Shown piece after piece: positions 17,575 through 26,407 of a stretch of 64,000 nt of DNA. A program made the position numbers and the translations under genes. The DNA is from Lacibacter sp. H375. GTDB taxonomy: Bacteria > Bacteroidota > Bacteroidia > Chitinophagales > Chitinophagaceae. The stretch spans positions 2,790,001 to 2,854,000 of the forward strand of contig NZ_JBBKTT010000001.1 in NCBI RefSeq assembly GCF_037892425.1. The letters run 5' to 3'. Position 1 is the stretch's first letter. Each line of letters opens with the position of its first letter. The notes below the pieces were generated by a model. That model had not been told where the DNA came from and made no database searches. It was given only the letters and a program-made list of their open reading frames with translations.

Positions 17575-17607
17575 AAAAATTGCTCCCCTTTCGGGAAGCA
17601 ATTTTTT
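17575..17607 (-). terminator. Intrinsic terminator of the fasciclin gene
   Basis: Minus-strand stem AATTGCT...AGCAATT with extra G/C pairs round a short loop, flanked by T-runs on both strands, 23 bases past the stop at 17630. It may also stop plus-strand transcription. Confidence 0.8.
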
Positions 17608-17629
17608 ATAGAATGAAAAAGGGTACTGC

Positions 17630-18190
17630 TTATTTTTTAGGCATTACCACTGCATCCAATACATGCACAACGCCGTTACCGGCTGTAAGATCAGCAGCAG
17701 TTACGTTTGCGCCATCGATCATTACTTTGCCATCTTTAATTGAAACAGTTAACTCAGCACCGTTTACTGTTTTCAATTTCTGACCATCTTTCAGATCAGC
17801 AGCTTTTAAAGCTCCTGCTACAACATGGTAAGTTAAAATACCTGTAAGATCAGTTTTGTTTTCAGGCTTCAATAGATTGTCAAGAGCACCGGCAGGTAAT
17901 GCGGCAAACGCTGCGTTTGTTGGTGCAAATACTGTGAAAGGACCGGCACCACTTAATGTTTCAACTAAACCTGCAGCTGTAACAGCAGCAACCAAAGTTG
18001 AATGATCAGGAGAACCAACAGCAATTGCAACAACAGTTGCAGGTGCAGCAGGGGCCATTGTATCAGCAGCAGCAGTTGTTTCTGCAGCTACAGTATCTTT
18101 TGTTGCGTCCGCTGATTCGCCACTACCACAGGCAGTCATTACTACTGCAATGGCAGCAGTTGTCATTAAAGAGAAAAATGTCTTCTTCAT
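17630..18190 (-). CDS. Fasciclin (FAS1) domain lipoprotein
   Basis: 186 residues. Lipobox leader (IAVVMTACGSG, Cys about residue 21), an Ala/Thr/Asp-rich linker, then one FAS1 domain from about residue 53: DHSTLVAAVTAAGLVETLSG, GPFTVFAPTNAAFAALPAG, ILTYHVVAGALKAADL and a closing GNGVVHVLDAVVMPK. FAS1 lipoproteins are surface or periplasmic adhesion modules. Monocistronic, own terminator. Confidence 0.93.
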   Translation of the reverse strand: MKKTFFSLMTTAAIAVVMTACGSGESADATKDTVAAETTAAADTMAPAAPATVVAIAVGSPDHSTLVAAVTAAGLVETLSGAGPFTVFAPTNAAFAALPAGALDNLLKPENKTDLTGILTYHVVAGALKAADLKDGQKLKTVNGAELTVSIKDGKVMIDGANVTAADLTAGNGVVHVLDAVVMPKK

Positions 18191-18307
18191 AAAAATTTTT
18201 TGTTTGGAAAGAGAACATTGTTTTCAAACAATAGTTCTGCCATTCATCACAATAATTTTTTGTGTGAAAAGAAAGGACTGTTTAACGAGGAGATCATTCA
18301 ACAAACT

Positions 18308-18952
18308 TCAACGTCCCATAAAATAAATAAGAAGACACAGTAAAAGAGTTAGCAGGAAAACAAACAATCCATTGAACTTGCCCCAGTTTTCTTTTTTTCT
18401 TTTTTGTTCAACGGTAATATCGATGTGTTGTAAAAGCCGGGGTTGATCTTTTGCCAGTTTGCGGAGTTGATCAGCAACCAGCTTTGTTTCTTTATAAGGA
18501 AAGTGTTTTGTTGTGTTAAGCAAACTATGGACGATAGCCTGTTGTACTTCAATTTCTTTTTGTAACAGCAGCTCATCGATCGTTGAATTATTGATGAGGG
18601 CAAGGATACGATCGACCATTCCACCGTAGCTCATACGGTAAACATCCATTGCAGCAATCTGTTTGTTGAGTTCCAGGCTTTTAATAAGGATGTTGGGAGC
18701 CGTTACCATTTTTTCGCCGATCGCATGACCAGAAGCTTTTTTCAGCCAGCGTTCCTGCAGGTACATTTCTTTTTTACCGGGGTTCATCAGCACTTCATAA
18801 GCTTCTTTAATTTCATTGAAGCGGGCTAATGCATACGGATCATCGTTGTTCTTATCGGGATGATAGATCATCACCAGCTTACGGTAGGCCTGTTTAATTT
18901 CAGGTACCGTAGCCGTTAAAGGCACATCGAGTATGGCGTAATAATCTTTCAG
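18308..18952 (-). CDS. J-domain protein with C-terminal membrane anchor, probable CTG start
   Basis: 214 residues if translation begins at CTG (minus-strand codon 18952-18950), giving MKDYYAILDVPLTA, the expected J-domain opening. The first standard codon in frame is GTG at 18925, which would remove helix I; an in-frame stop lies upstream and there is no ATG between. The HPD motif is present in LVMIYHPDKNN, then NEIKEAYEVLMNP. A long helical middle leads to a C-terminal membrane helix (LFVFLLTLLLCLLIYFM). It should recruit DnaK to the inner membrane; clients unknown. Confidence 0.82.
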   Translation of the reverse strand: MKDYYAILDVPLTATVPEIKQAYRKLVMIYHPDKNNDDPYALARFNEIKEAYEVLMNPGKKEMYLQERWLKKASGHAIGEKMVTAPNILIKSLELNKQIAAMDVYRMSYGGMVDRILALINNSTIDELLLQKEIEVQQAIVHSLLNTTKHFPYKETKLVADQLRKLAKDQPRLLQHIDITVEQKRKKENWGKFNGLFVFLLTLLLCLLIYFMGR

Positions 18953-19004
18953 AGCCGCAAAACTAAGCCGACAGGCGAAACGAAGTGCAGAATGAGAAAA
19001 ATGT

Positions 19005-19012
19005 TATTTTTG
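19005..19012 (+). promoter_or_regulatory. -7 promoter element, near-leaderless gene
   Basis: TATTTTTG, perfect TAnnTTTG, ends 8 bases before the ATG at 19021, so the transcript start falls within a few bases of the start codon. I see no clear TTG at the expected -33 distance. Confidence 0.45.
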
Positions 19013-19020
19013 AACTCTCG

Positions 19021-19578
19021 ATGAAGAATTGCTATCTCCTCCTCTTATTGTTTGTTCCTTCCCTGCTTGTTGCCGGCGATTCTGCTACTATTCAAATTAC
19101 AAAGCAAAAAAAGTTGCGGGGATATCGTCAATTGTTTTACAAAGTGGTATCGCTGCATCCTAAATTAAACTCGCCTTTCGAAAAAGAACTGTTGCAACAT
19201 TACCTGTTGGGTAGTGGTGACACATTTGTTGTTTCTGATTCTGATTTTAAAAGGTTGCAACAAACAGTTCCGTTGTACATAAAGGACAGCGATTGTAAAC
19301 CTGCGGAAGCTAATCAGCCCGGTTATTGCACAAAGTATGTGAACCTGCACGATGATAATTATTTCGGTTGGGGAGTTGGTAACCTCACTGTTATTTATCA
19401 AACAAATGATCAAACACTTGTTTCTTTGGTTGATTACTATGATTTTGATAAAAAGAGAAAAGGCCAACGCAGAGTGAAAAACGAATTTAGTACACGTATG
19501 TTCCGGTTCTTTGCACCTGCGTCTGCACGTTCATTTGTGATTACTTACAATGCTGATGCTTATTTCGTGAAGCCTTAG
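19021..19578 (+). CDS. Hypothetical secreted protein
   Basis: 185 residues from ATG 19021 with a Sec signal peptide (MKNCYLLLLLFVPSLLVAGD). An earlier ATG at 18985 would put 12 extra residues before the signal. The mature part is basic and holds a Cys pair (SDCKPAEANQPGYC) likely to form a disulfide, and aromatic-rich strands. No family recognised. Its end overlaps that of the convergent dehydrogenase-like gene by 4 bases; it diverges from the J-domain gene. Confidence 0.75.
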   Translation: MKNCYLLLLLFVPSLLVAGDSATIQITKQKKLRGYRQLFYKVVSLHPKLNSPFEKELLQHYLLGSGDTFVVSDSDFKRLQQTVPLYIKDSDCKPAEANQPGYCTKYVNLHDDNYFGWGVGNLTVIYQTNDQTLVSLVDYYDFDKKRKGQRRVKNEFSTRMFRFFAPASARSFVITYNADAYFVKP

Positions 19579-20630
19579 CTGATACGTGTACTCTTCGGAA
19601 TCTCCAGTATAAGATTTTTGCCGTAACAGGAAGCAGGTGTTTGATATCCGGCTTTAAAATCTCCGTTCAATATTTTTTGTGTGATGAGTAAGCAGCCCCA
19701 TGCTGTTACACTATAGCCATCGGCACATTGCAATACACTTATTTTTTCTTCACCTTTTGCATTCCACACTTTACCCCAAATGGTTGTTGATGCATTTGCA
19801 CGTTGCTCATCTGTTGGTCCCGCAGGGCGCTGATTTATTTTTTGCTGAATACGATTACGAATAAATTGTTTGCGTAATAGCCAGTTGAACAGAAATTGAA
19901 ATTTCAATAAACGGTAAACTGTCGGCTTCATTCCTGTGTACACTTCCACATTAGCAATACCTGTTGTATGATGAGCTGTGGAAATATCGCCCCATGGTAA
20001 GGTCATCACAAATAAATGTTTACCATTTACATCTAGCCACATGCCTTTATGACCTAAGGGTTTTCTTACCAGCTTTCCGTTTTCTCTTGCAGTGCCACCT
20101 TCGCCCAAACGACTTGCCATGGTTGTGGCCGTGCCATGACTTACCTGTCCGCCTTTTGGAATAAATGCTAATTGCAAATGTGTAGCATCAGGTAATTGTT
20201 CTTTCAAATGCAATGCGGTACAATCAGTAGGAATTACATCAAAGCCTGCACCCGGCATCAACATCACATTTGCCTGTTTTGCAGCAGCATCATATTTTTT
20301 GATAAGTTCAAAAACAGAAATATCGCCATTGATGTCGATATAATGTGTATGTGTTGCAATGCAGGCTTCCACCATTTGTTTGGCGGTATTGGCAAACGGA
20401 CCTGCTGCATGAATCACTAGCTGTACATCTGATAATTGGTGCTGCAATTCATTCGCATCGTCTAACGAAAAAATGCGGTAAGTAAGTTGTAAACGTTGGG
20501 CTAATGAGCTGATGATTTTTTCATTCCTTCCTGCAAGAACAGGAGTGAGGTTATAATCCTTTGCATAACGGGCAATCAGTTCACCTGTGTATCCATTAGC
20601 TCCGTAAAGCAGCACCTTGTCTTTTTGCAT
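19575..20630 (-). CDS. Saccharopine dehydrogenase-like NAD(P)-binding protein
   Basis: 351 residues. N-terminal Rossmann fold: VLLYGANGYTGELIARYAKD dinucleotide loop, then VLAGRNEKI. Next LVIHAAGPFANTAKQMVEAC and HYIDINGDISVFE match the saccharopine-dehydrogenase NADP-binding family, of the trans-acting enoyl reductase-like branch. GAGFDVIPTDCTALHL is a conserved follow-on. True lysine-pathway activity is unlikely; substrate unknown. It starts 9 bases after the fRMsr stop on the same strand, so they may be co-transcribed. Confidence 0.88.
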   Translation of the reverse strand: MQKDKVLLYGANGYTGELIARYAKDYNLTPVLAGRNEKIISSLAQRLQLTYRIFSLDDANELQHQLSDVQLVIHAAGPFANTAKQMVEACIATHTHYIDINGDISVFELIKKYDAAAKQANVMLMPGAGFDVIPTDCTALHLKEQLPDATHLQLAFIPKGGQVSHGTATTMASRLGEGGTARENGKLVRKPLGHKGMWLDVNGKHLFVMTLPWGDISTAHHTTGIANVEVYTGMKPTVYRLLKFQFLFNWLLRKQFIRNRIQQKINQRPAGPTDEQRANASTTIWGKVWNAKGEEKISVLQCADGYSVTAWGCLLITQKILNGDFKAGYQTPASCYGKNLILEIPKSTRIS

Positions 20631-20639
20631 TATGCGGAT

Positions 20640-21143
20640 TTAGAATTCGATCAACGCAATAATTTCTTCGAGGTATTGCTGATCTGTTTCGTCGAATGTA
20701 TCCAAATCGGCACTGTCAACATCAAGTACCGCCAACACTTTGTTGTTGCGGATAACCGGCACTACAATTTCTGATTTGCTTAAACTACTGCAGGCAATAT
20801 GACCGGGGAATTTTTCTACGTCGGGAACGATCAGTGTTTTTGCTTCAAGCCATGAACTGCCGCAGACACCTTTTCCTTTGCGGATTCGGGTGCAGGCAAC
20901 AGGTCCCTGGAATGGCCCGAGAACCAACTCTTCACTCTTCTCTGAAAATGCTTTGGCTGAGCTGGGCTTCACCAAATAGAATCCCACCCATAGCCAACCA
21001 AATTGTTCTTTCAAAGCAGCACACACATTAGCAAGATTAGCTGTAAGATCAGGCTCGCCTTCAAGCAAACCTTTGATCTGTGGAATGAGTTCAGCGTATT
21101 GCTCTTCTTTTGTTCCCTGGATGATGTGGAGATCTTCCGCCAT
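20640..21143 (-). CDS. msrC: Free methionine-(R)-sulfoxide reductase (GAF domain)
   Basis: 167-residue single GAF domain. The fRMsr signature is complete: GPVACTRIRKGKGVCG, VPDVEKFPGHIACSSLSKSE and VLDVDSADLDTFDE, with the three cysteines used for catalysis and disulfide relay. It reduces free methionine-R-sulfoxide with thioredoxin. Length is normal. Preceded by a perfect -7 box and a heptamer array; likely in one transcript with the dehydrogenase-like gene downstream. Confidence 0.93.
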   Translation of the reverse strand: MAEDLHIIQGTKEEQYAELIPQIKGLLEGEPDLTANLANVCAALKEQFGWLWVGFYLVKPSSAKAFSEKSEELVLGPFQGPVACTRIRKGKGVCGSSWLEAKTLIVPDVEKFPGHIACSSLSKSEIVVPVIRNNKVLAVLDVDSADLDTFDETDQQYLEEIIALIEF

Positions 21144-21157
21144 AATAAATGTTTATG

Positions 21158-21165
21158 CAAAGGTA
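21158..21165 (-). promoter_or_regulatory. -7 promoter element of msrC
   Basis: Minus-strand TACCTTTG, perfect TAnnTTTG, 14 bases before the start codon. The heptamer array abuts it directly upstream. Confidence 0.6.
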
Positions 21166-21276
21166 GGTGAATGAAGAATAGGCAGTAATCAATAAGCAAT
21201 TGGTGAACCGTATAGTTAATGGACCCCCGGACGACTGTCGACGGACCACCACTACCAACTTGCCACAATCCACTAA
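21165..21276 (-). repeat. Heptamer array upstream of msrC
   Basis: Sixteen 7-nt units in one register. Minus-strand words include TTGCTTA and TTGATTA, and a G/C-rich set (TCGACAG, TCGTCCG, GGGGTCC). It fills almost all of the gap between the GHL10 stop (21280) and the msrC -7 element. Confidence 0.75.
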
Positions 21277-21279
21277 CTA

Positions 21280-23166
21280 TTATTTTGTTACCACCACCTT
21301 TAATGTTTTCTCAATGTTTTCGATCTGCAATTTTACCAGATATGTACCTGCAAGTAAGTTACTGGTATTAAACCGAACTAATTGTTTGCCGGTTGATTGA
21401 ATGCCATCCACCAGTTTCATAATTTCTCTTCCATCGCTATCAACCACAAAGAGTAAAACCGCAGTTCGTTTAGGCAAAGAATAGTTGATGATCGTATACG
21501 CTGTGGAAGGGTTAGGATTAGCGATCATTTCAATATCAGCAGCCGGGCTTGTTACTTGGGGCTGAGGTTTTTCAACTACAGGTTTAGGCTTTTCAACAGG
21601 AGGTGGCGGTGTAACTGCATTAGTTATCGGCAGAAGCGAAACTTCTCTTACATTACTTGCTGCACTTTCGTTATGGAAACGATCAAGACTTGTTACTACA
21701 TAGTAGTAAACCGAGGGAGCAAGGTTGCTGTCAATAAAGCTCGTTGCTTCATTGTTGGCTGTAACATACTGTATTGCTTCTGCATCTTCTAAATTAACAG
21801 TTGCGTTGTTAAAACGGTAAACCACAAACTGTCTTACTTTGTCCAGTTCATTTGTTGTGGCTACAGGTTTGGTCCAGCTGAGTTGCACATGATTGTTGAT
21901 GACTTGTGCCGTTACATTACTTACCGGTTGTGGAACAGTGTTATCACGCCAGGGCATGGTAGGTAACAATGCGGGTGTAATGTAAAGATGCTCTTGCAAT
22001 GAATCTCTGAATTGTAAAGGGTTAATAACAAAATAACGGGTGCGGAAAAAGGTGCTGCCCAAAACATTATTGTATTTCCTGTTAAGCCTTATCTGGTTAT
22101 TGATCTGCGAAGGATTGTTCCATCTTGCATCATTGTCTAATTCTGCTTTTATTTTATAAATTGCCTGCCCGCTGTAAATGTGCCGGCCATTTGCAATACT
22201 GTTCCACCATGGTACAAGTACAGCATAATCTGCAGTAGGAAAGCCAATGCTCCAGTAAATTTGTGGAGTAACATAGTCAACCCAACCTTCCTGTAACCAT
22301 TTTTTTGTATCAGCATAAATGTCACTGTAACTCTGCAAGCCGCTTGTTACCGATCCTGTTGCATCATTGCTTTTATTGCGCCAGATGCCAAAAGGAGATA
22401 CGCCAAATTTTACCCAGGGCTTTACTGTTTTAATACTATCGTAGCTGCGTTGAATTAAGAGATTGATGTTATCCCTTCGCCAATCACTTTGATTACTGAA
22501 ACCTCTTGCGTAAGCAGCAAAGCTTGCATCATCATTAAACCGTGCAGTTGTTCCGCCTGCTCCGGGGTAGGGATAGAAATAATCATCGTAATGAATACCA
22601 TCAACGTCATAACGTCGTAACACATCCATTACAATTGAAAGAACATAGTCACGCACGGCAGGGATACCGGGGTTTAGAATGCGTAAAGAGCCTTGTGCAA
22701 TCAGCCATTCAGGATGTTTGTTGGCAACATGACTTGAGGCATAGCTGCCGATAAGGTTATAATTATTGACTGCACGGTAAGGATTGAACCATGCATGTAT
22801 CTCAATGCCACGCTTGCGACATTCATCGATCATGAATTGTAACGGATCAAAACCGGCAGCAGGTGCAATGCCTTGCTTGCCTGTTACAGAAGCACTCCAA
22901 GGTTCTAATGCACTTTGGTAAACCGCATCGCATTCATTTCTTACCTGGAAATAAATGGCATTGATGCCGGTTTGCTGATGCATATTGAGCAAGCTGATCA
23001 CAGAATCTTTTACTTCCTGCACCGTTCGTACAGATGTGCTGGGCCAATCAAGATTTAAAAAAGTAGATAACCATGCAGATCTTAATTCTCTTTTAGGCGG
23101 AGTTTGCGCATTGGTAATCGAAATAAAAATAAACAGGCTTAGGAAGCAAATGATCAGTCGATTCAT
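21280..23166 (-). CDS. Secreted GHL10-family glycoside hydrolase with T9SS signal
   Basis: 628 residues from ATG 23166, chosen because the Sec signal peptide starts there (MNRLIICFLSLFIFISITNA). Residues 25-370 are the glycosyl-hydrolase-like 10 domain (YngK type): RSAWLSTFLNLDWPS, VDGIHYDDYFYPYPG, WVKFGVSPFGIWRNK and VDYVTPQIYWSIGF. A fibronectin-III-like domain follows (about 420-515), then a Pro-rich linker (PPPPVEKPKPVVEKPQP) and a C-terminal type IX secretion domain (IANPNPSTAYTIINYSLPK, LLAGTYLVKL). Probably an exported, surface-attached glycan hydrolase; substrate not readable. Confidence 0.9.
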   Translation of the reverse strand: MNRLIICFLSLFIFISITNAQTPPKRELRSAWLSTFLNLDWPSTSVRTVQEVKDSVISLLNMHQQTGINAIYFQVRNECDAVYQSALEPWSASVTGKQGIAPAAGFDPLQFMIDECRKRGIEIHAWFNPYRAVNNYNLIGSYASSHVANKHPEWLIAQGSLRILNPGIPAVRDYVLSIVMDVLRRYDVDGIHYDDYFYPYPGAGGTTARFNDDASFAAYARGFSNQSDWRRDNINLLIQRSYDSIKTVKPWVKFGVSPFGIWRNKSNDATGSVTSGLQSYSDIYADTKKWLQEGWVDYVTPQIYWSIGFPTADYAVLVPWWNSIANGRHIYSGQAIYKIKAELDNDARWNNPSQINNQIRLNRKYNNVLGSTFFRTRYFVINPLQFRDSLQEHLYITPALLPTMPWRDNTVPQPVSNVTAQVINNHVQLSWTKPVATTNELDKVRQFVVYRFNNATVNLEDAEAIQYVTANNEATSFIDSNLAPSVYYYVVTSLDRFHNESAASNVREVSLLPITNAVTPPPPVEKPKPVVEKPQPQVTSPAADIEMIANPNPSTAYTIINYSLPKRTAVLLFVVDSDGREIMKLVDGIQSTGKQLVRFNTSNLLAGTYLVKLQIENIEKTLKVVVTK

Positions 23167-23232
23167 AAGATGTTGACAGGTGTTCAAAACAGGAATTTTA
23201 TAAAATAGTTGTTGCACGTCTGCTAATTATCA

Positions 23233-23257
23233 AAAAGGAAGCCAATGGCTTCCTTTT
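23233..23257. terminator. Bidirectional intrinsic terminator
   Basis: AAAAGGAAGCC/GGCTTCCTTTT, 11-bp perfect arms with a 3-nt loop and T-runs on both strands, 27 bases after the stop of the dienelactone hydrolase-like gene (minus strand). Confidence 0.87.
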
Positions 23258-23283
23258 GCAAATATGGGGCATAAGAAATTCTG

Positions 23284-24141
23284 TTATGCTAAATATTTTT
23301 TGAAAAAATCGATGGTGCGTTGCCATGCAAGTTTAGCAGCGGCTTCATTGTAACGTGTAGGAGCTGTATCATTATGGAATGCATGATTCACATCAGGATA
23401 CATGTACAATTCATAGGTTATCTTGTTATCTTTTAATGCCTGTTCGTAAGCGGGTGCTCCTGCATTTACACGCTCATCTAAAGAAGCATAATGCAATTGC
23501 ACCGCTGCTTTAATTTTTGGTACATCGGCAACAGCAGCTTGTCTGCCATAAAATGCAACTGCAGCTTTTAACTCGGGAACATTCACCGCTAAAGTATTTG
23601 CCATACCACCTCCCCAACAAAAACCAACACATCCGAATTTTCCACTACTGTCTTTTCTTGTTTTGAGATAATTGAAAATATTGATGAAGTTGGTTTGTGT
23701 TTCCTGTTGATTGAGTTTAGTGAAGAGTGTTCTTGCTTCATCTTCATTAGCAGGAGTGCCACCCAGCGGAGCTAATGCATTTGGTGCAATGGCTAAGAAA
23801 CCTGCTGTTGCAGCACGACGTGCAACATCTTCAATATGCGCATTCAATCCACGGTTTTCATGTATCACCACAACTGTTCCGTACTTCGCTTCTTTTTTGG
23901 GGCGTGCCACATACGCTTTCATTTCTCCGGTTACGCCTGGGTAAGTGATGTATTCGGTAAACAGATCGTCATCGGGTGTAACTGCTGCTTTAGCATAATT
24001 ACCTTCCAAAAATGGAAGAATAGCAACTGCTGCAGCAGTGCTGCCGGTTAAAATTGCAAGGCGCTTCATGAAATCTTTGCGTGGAAGTGGCTTGTGCGTG
24101 TACTCGTCGTAGAGATTAATAATTTGCTGATCCATCTGCAT
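23284..24141 (-). CDS. Dienelactone hydrolase family protein
   Basis: 285 residues; the second ATG (24135) is an equal start. An N-terminal helical segment (MKRLAILTGSTAAAVAILPF) looks like a membrane or export leader. The alpha/beta hydrolase core has the cysteine nucleophile elbow GFCWGGGMAN, a candidate Asp in YASLDERVN and His in DVNHAFHND, the DLH catalytic set. VVVIHENRGLNAHIEDVARR is the usual start of the fold. Hydrolyses carboxylic esters or lactones; substrate unknown. Monocistronic. Confidence 0.9.
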   Translation of the reverse strand: MQMDQQIINLYDEYTHKPLPRKDFMKRLAILTGSTAAAVAILPFLEGNYAKAAVTPDDDLFTEYITYPGVTGEMKAYVARPKKEAKYGTVVVIHENRGLNAHIEDVARRAATAGFLAIAPNALAPLGGTPANEDEARTLFTKLNQQETQTNFINIFNYLKTRKDSSGKFGCVGFCWGGGMANTLAVNVPELKAAVAFYGRQAAVADVPKIKAAVQLHYASLDERVNAGAPAYEQALKDNKITYELYMYPDVNHAFHNDTAPTRYNEAAAKLAWQRTIDFFKKYLA

Positions 24142-24218
24142 GTTGATTTAGGAGGATAAGTTACAACCTTTCAACAGCATATGTTTTGCCGTTCATCGAA
24201 ATGATAGAGGAAAAAAAA

Positions 24219-24767
24219 TCAGAAATGAAATCCTAGTTTAACCGAAGCTTCAGGATTCAACAGCGGAAGTGTGTACTGTTTCATATCAACAGTAACATTT
24301 TTATCTCCCCCGGTTCTTATACTCAAACCGACCCAAGGCGAGACGTAAATATTTTTATGTAAGCGGATGTTATAGCCAACACTTCCGTTCAGTAAGAAAT
24401 TTTCAAAGCCGGCTGTTTGTAAATGAGCATCTGTCTGGATGCTGCTTTTCCAGTATACCAATCCGGCACCTGCCCACCAGCCATTCCAGTTTTCTTTCAG
24501 AAAATAATCTGCTACCACGGCATAAGAGCTGATATGATGATTGCTAAATCCATTGCGTGTGATGAACTCCGGCATATTTACGCCGGCAGTTAATAGTCGC
24601 ACACGTACATGAGCTTTCCCGATCCATGCTGCTCCAAAATATCCACCGGTAACATAGGGAAGTGCGTCGAGTTCAATACCCGCCTGCACGGCTTTTTGGC
24701 CTGTTTGTGCCTGAGATGAAACTGCGATCAATAGTAATACGCAAATGGTTGTAATGAATTGTTTCAT
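24219..24767 (-). CDS. Hypothetical outer-membrane beta-barrel protein
   Basis: 182 residues with a signal peptide (ITTICVLLLIAVSSQAQ). The rest alternates aromatic and polar residues in strands (GGYFGAAWIGKAHVRVRLL, NGSVGYNIRLHKNIYVSPWVGLS) and ends in Phe (KLGFHF), as expected for a small outer-membrane barrel. No specific family recognised. Confidence 0.72.
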   Translation of the reverse strand: MKQFITTICVLLLIAVSSQAQTGQKAVQAGIELDALPYVTGGYFGAAWIGKAHVRVRLLTAGVNMPEFITRNGFSNHHISSYAVVADYFLKENWNGWWAGAGLVYWKSSIQTDAHLQTAGFENFLLNGSVGYNIRLHKNIYVSPWVGLSIRTGGDKNVTVDMKQYTLPLLNPEASVKLGFHF

Positions 24768-24995
24768 TGAACAAAACTAGTTTGCCGCATAACAGTTGCT
24801 GATGAGGAACTGCAGCAGATGACCTGATTTTTATCATCCTTGAAAAGCATCAAAGTTGTCCGTGCGCTCACATTTGTCGCAAGTAGCCATGATGTTTGTC
24901 GCAGTGGCACAGGCAGAGTTTCTGTTGTGTGGGGTAGTTTTGTTTCTGTTACGAAGAGTATTTGTTATTTTAACGCTAAACAATCATCAATCAAT

Positions 24996-25373
24996 ATGAA
25001 ACCAAAAACAATCAACATTCTCTATTGGGTATTTACAATTTTATTCGGTGCTCTAATGATCTTTTCATCTGTGGGCGGTATTGGCCCAAATGAGCAGACA
25101 ATTGAAATCTTTCATAAGTTCCTGGGTTATCCCATTTATTTTATTCAGTTCATCAGCTGGGCAAAAATTATTGGCGTGATTGCGCTGCTTCTGCCAATTG
25201 ACCGAACAATGAAAGAGTGGGCCTATGCAGGTTTGTTTTTTGATTTGGCAGCTGCTGTTTATTCCGGTATTGCCGCAAGTGGCAAGTTTGATCCGCAAAT
25301 GCTGGGTATGTTAATGTGGATCGTACCGGGTATACTTTCTTATTATTTCTGGAAGAAGAAGATATCAGCGTGA
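24996..25373 (+). CDS. DoxX-like membrane protein
   Basis: 125 residues from ATG 24996; an ATG at 24840 would add an unsupported extension. Four membrane helices with the DoxX-like pattern: ILYWVFTILFGALMIFSSVGG, the loop HKFLGYPIYFIQFISWAKIIG, WAYAGLFFDLAAAVYSG and a C-terminal basic end. The family sits in the inner membrane and has no firmly known activity here. A strong terminator follows. Confidence 0.87.
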   Translation: MKPKTINILYWVFTILFGALMIFSSVGGIGPNEQTIEIFHKFLGYPIYFIQFISWAKIIGVIALLLPIDRTMKEWAYAGLFFDLAAAVYSGIAASGKFDPQMLGMLMWIVPGILSYYFWKKKISA

Positions 25374-25397
25374 TCAGTTCAATAGATCATTTTTTAT

Positions 25398-25430
25398 AAA
25401 AGCATGTTGAGAAAATCAACATGCTTTTTT
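25398..25430 (+). terminator. Intrinsic terminator of the DoxX-like gene
   Basis: GCATGTTGA/TCAACATGC, perfect 9-bp arms (25402-25410, 25416-25424), loop GAAAA, six T after and four A before. Confidence 0.93.
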
Positions 25431-25546
25431 GTATAAAATTTGACCAGTAAAGTACGCTTCATTGAATAATTAACACACTTCAGCAGAAAAAATCTGATCA
25501 ACTGTAACGTTTAAAATAGCTTTATCGTCACACGCAAAACGTTTAT

Positions 25547-26350
25547 ATGAAACAGCTATTTATTCTTTGCCTATTATGTTCATTCGTGGCAATTGCAGGC
25601 AATGCACAACAAAAGAAAACCAAAGTATTGTTGCTGGGAAGTTTTCATTTTGATAACCCGGGACTGGATGTGGCGAAATTTGAAAACGCTAATATCCTGT
25701 CGGCCAAACGACAGGCAGAGGTTCTGGAAGTAGTTGAAAAAATCAAACAATTCCGACCGGATAAAATTTTTATTGAGATGCCTGTTGAACGTCAACCAAA
25801 ACTCGACAGCAGTTTTAATAAATACAAGTCAGGTGAACTAAAACTAGCTGCATCGGAAACTCATCAAATTGCTTATCGTGTAGCCAAAGAGCTAAATCAT
25901 ACAGGCTTGTATGCTGTGGATTATACTGAAGCGGATTTTGCGTTCGATAGTTTGATGAAGTCTGCGACTGCGGCAAAGCAATTCGAGTTCCTGGAAATGA
26001 TCAAGCAGACGATTGGCGCTATTGAAAAAGATTTTAATGAATCACTGAAAACAAAAACAGTTAAAGAGATTTTATTACACCATAACTCGCCTGAGTCTGT
26101 TAAGACGGCGGTAGGGATTTATTATGAATTTCTTATTGCGGGTGAAAAAGGTAATCATGTTGGTTCGTATGTAACAAGTGAGTGGTGGAGAAGGAACATG
26201 ATTATTTATGAAAATGTTCTGAAACGTTTAGATGGTAAAGAAGAACGCATCTTAATCTTATTCGGTTCGGGACATACGGCTTTATTACATGAAATGATGA
26301 AGTATAATCCAAAACTGGAATTAGTACCGTTGGCAGATGTATTGAAATAA
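25547..26350 (+). CDS. DUF5694 domain secreted protein
   Basis: 267 residues with a Sec signal peptide (ILCLLCSFVAIAGNAQQ). Characteristic segments: VLLLGSFHFDNPG, the helix SAKRQAEVLEVVEKIKQFRPDK, KIFIEMPVERQPKLDS, and a closing ILILFGSGHTALLHEM. These match DUF5694, which resembles the TraB/Tiki protease-like fold with a GxxH start and GSGH near the end. Activity is unknown. It shares a bidirectional terminator with gcvP. Confidence 0.8.
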   Translation: MKQLFILCLLCSFVAIAGNAQQKKTKVLLLGSFHFDNPGLDVAKFENANILSAKRQAEVLEVVEKIKQFRPDKIFIEMPVERQPKLDSSFNKYKSGELKLAASETHQIAYRVAKELNHTGLYAVDYTEADFAFDSLMKSATAAKQFEFLEMIKQTIGAIEKDFNESLKTKTVKEILLHHNSPESVKTAVGIYYEFLIAGEKGNHVGSYVTSEWWRRNMIIYENVLKRLDGKEERILILFGSGHTALLHEMMKYNPKLELVPLADVLK

Positions 26351-26354
26351 AATA

Positions 26355-26385
26355 AAAACGTCCCGCTCACATAGCGGGACGTTTT
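26355..26385. terminator. Bidirectional terminator between DUF5694 gene and gcvP
   Basis: AAAACGTCCCGCT/AGCGGGACGTTTT, 13-bp arms and 5-nt loop with T-runs on both strands, between converging stops at 26350 and 26408. Confidence 0.95.
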
Positions 26386-26407
26386 ATTTTGTCTATTACC
26401 AATTGAA

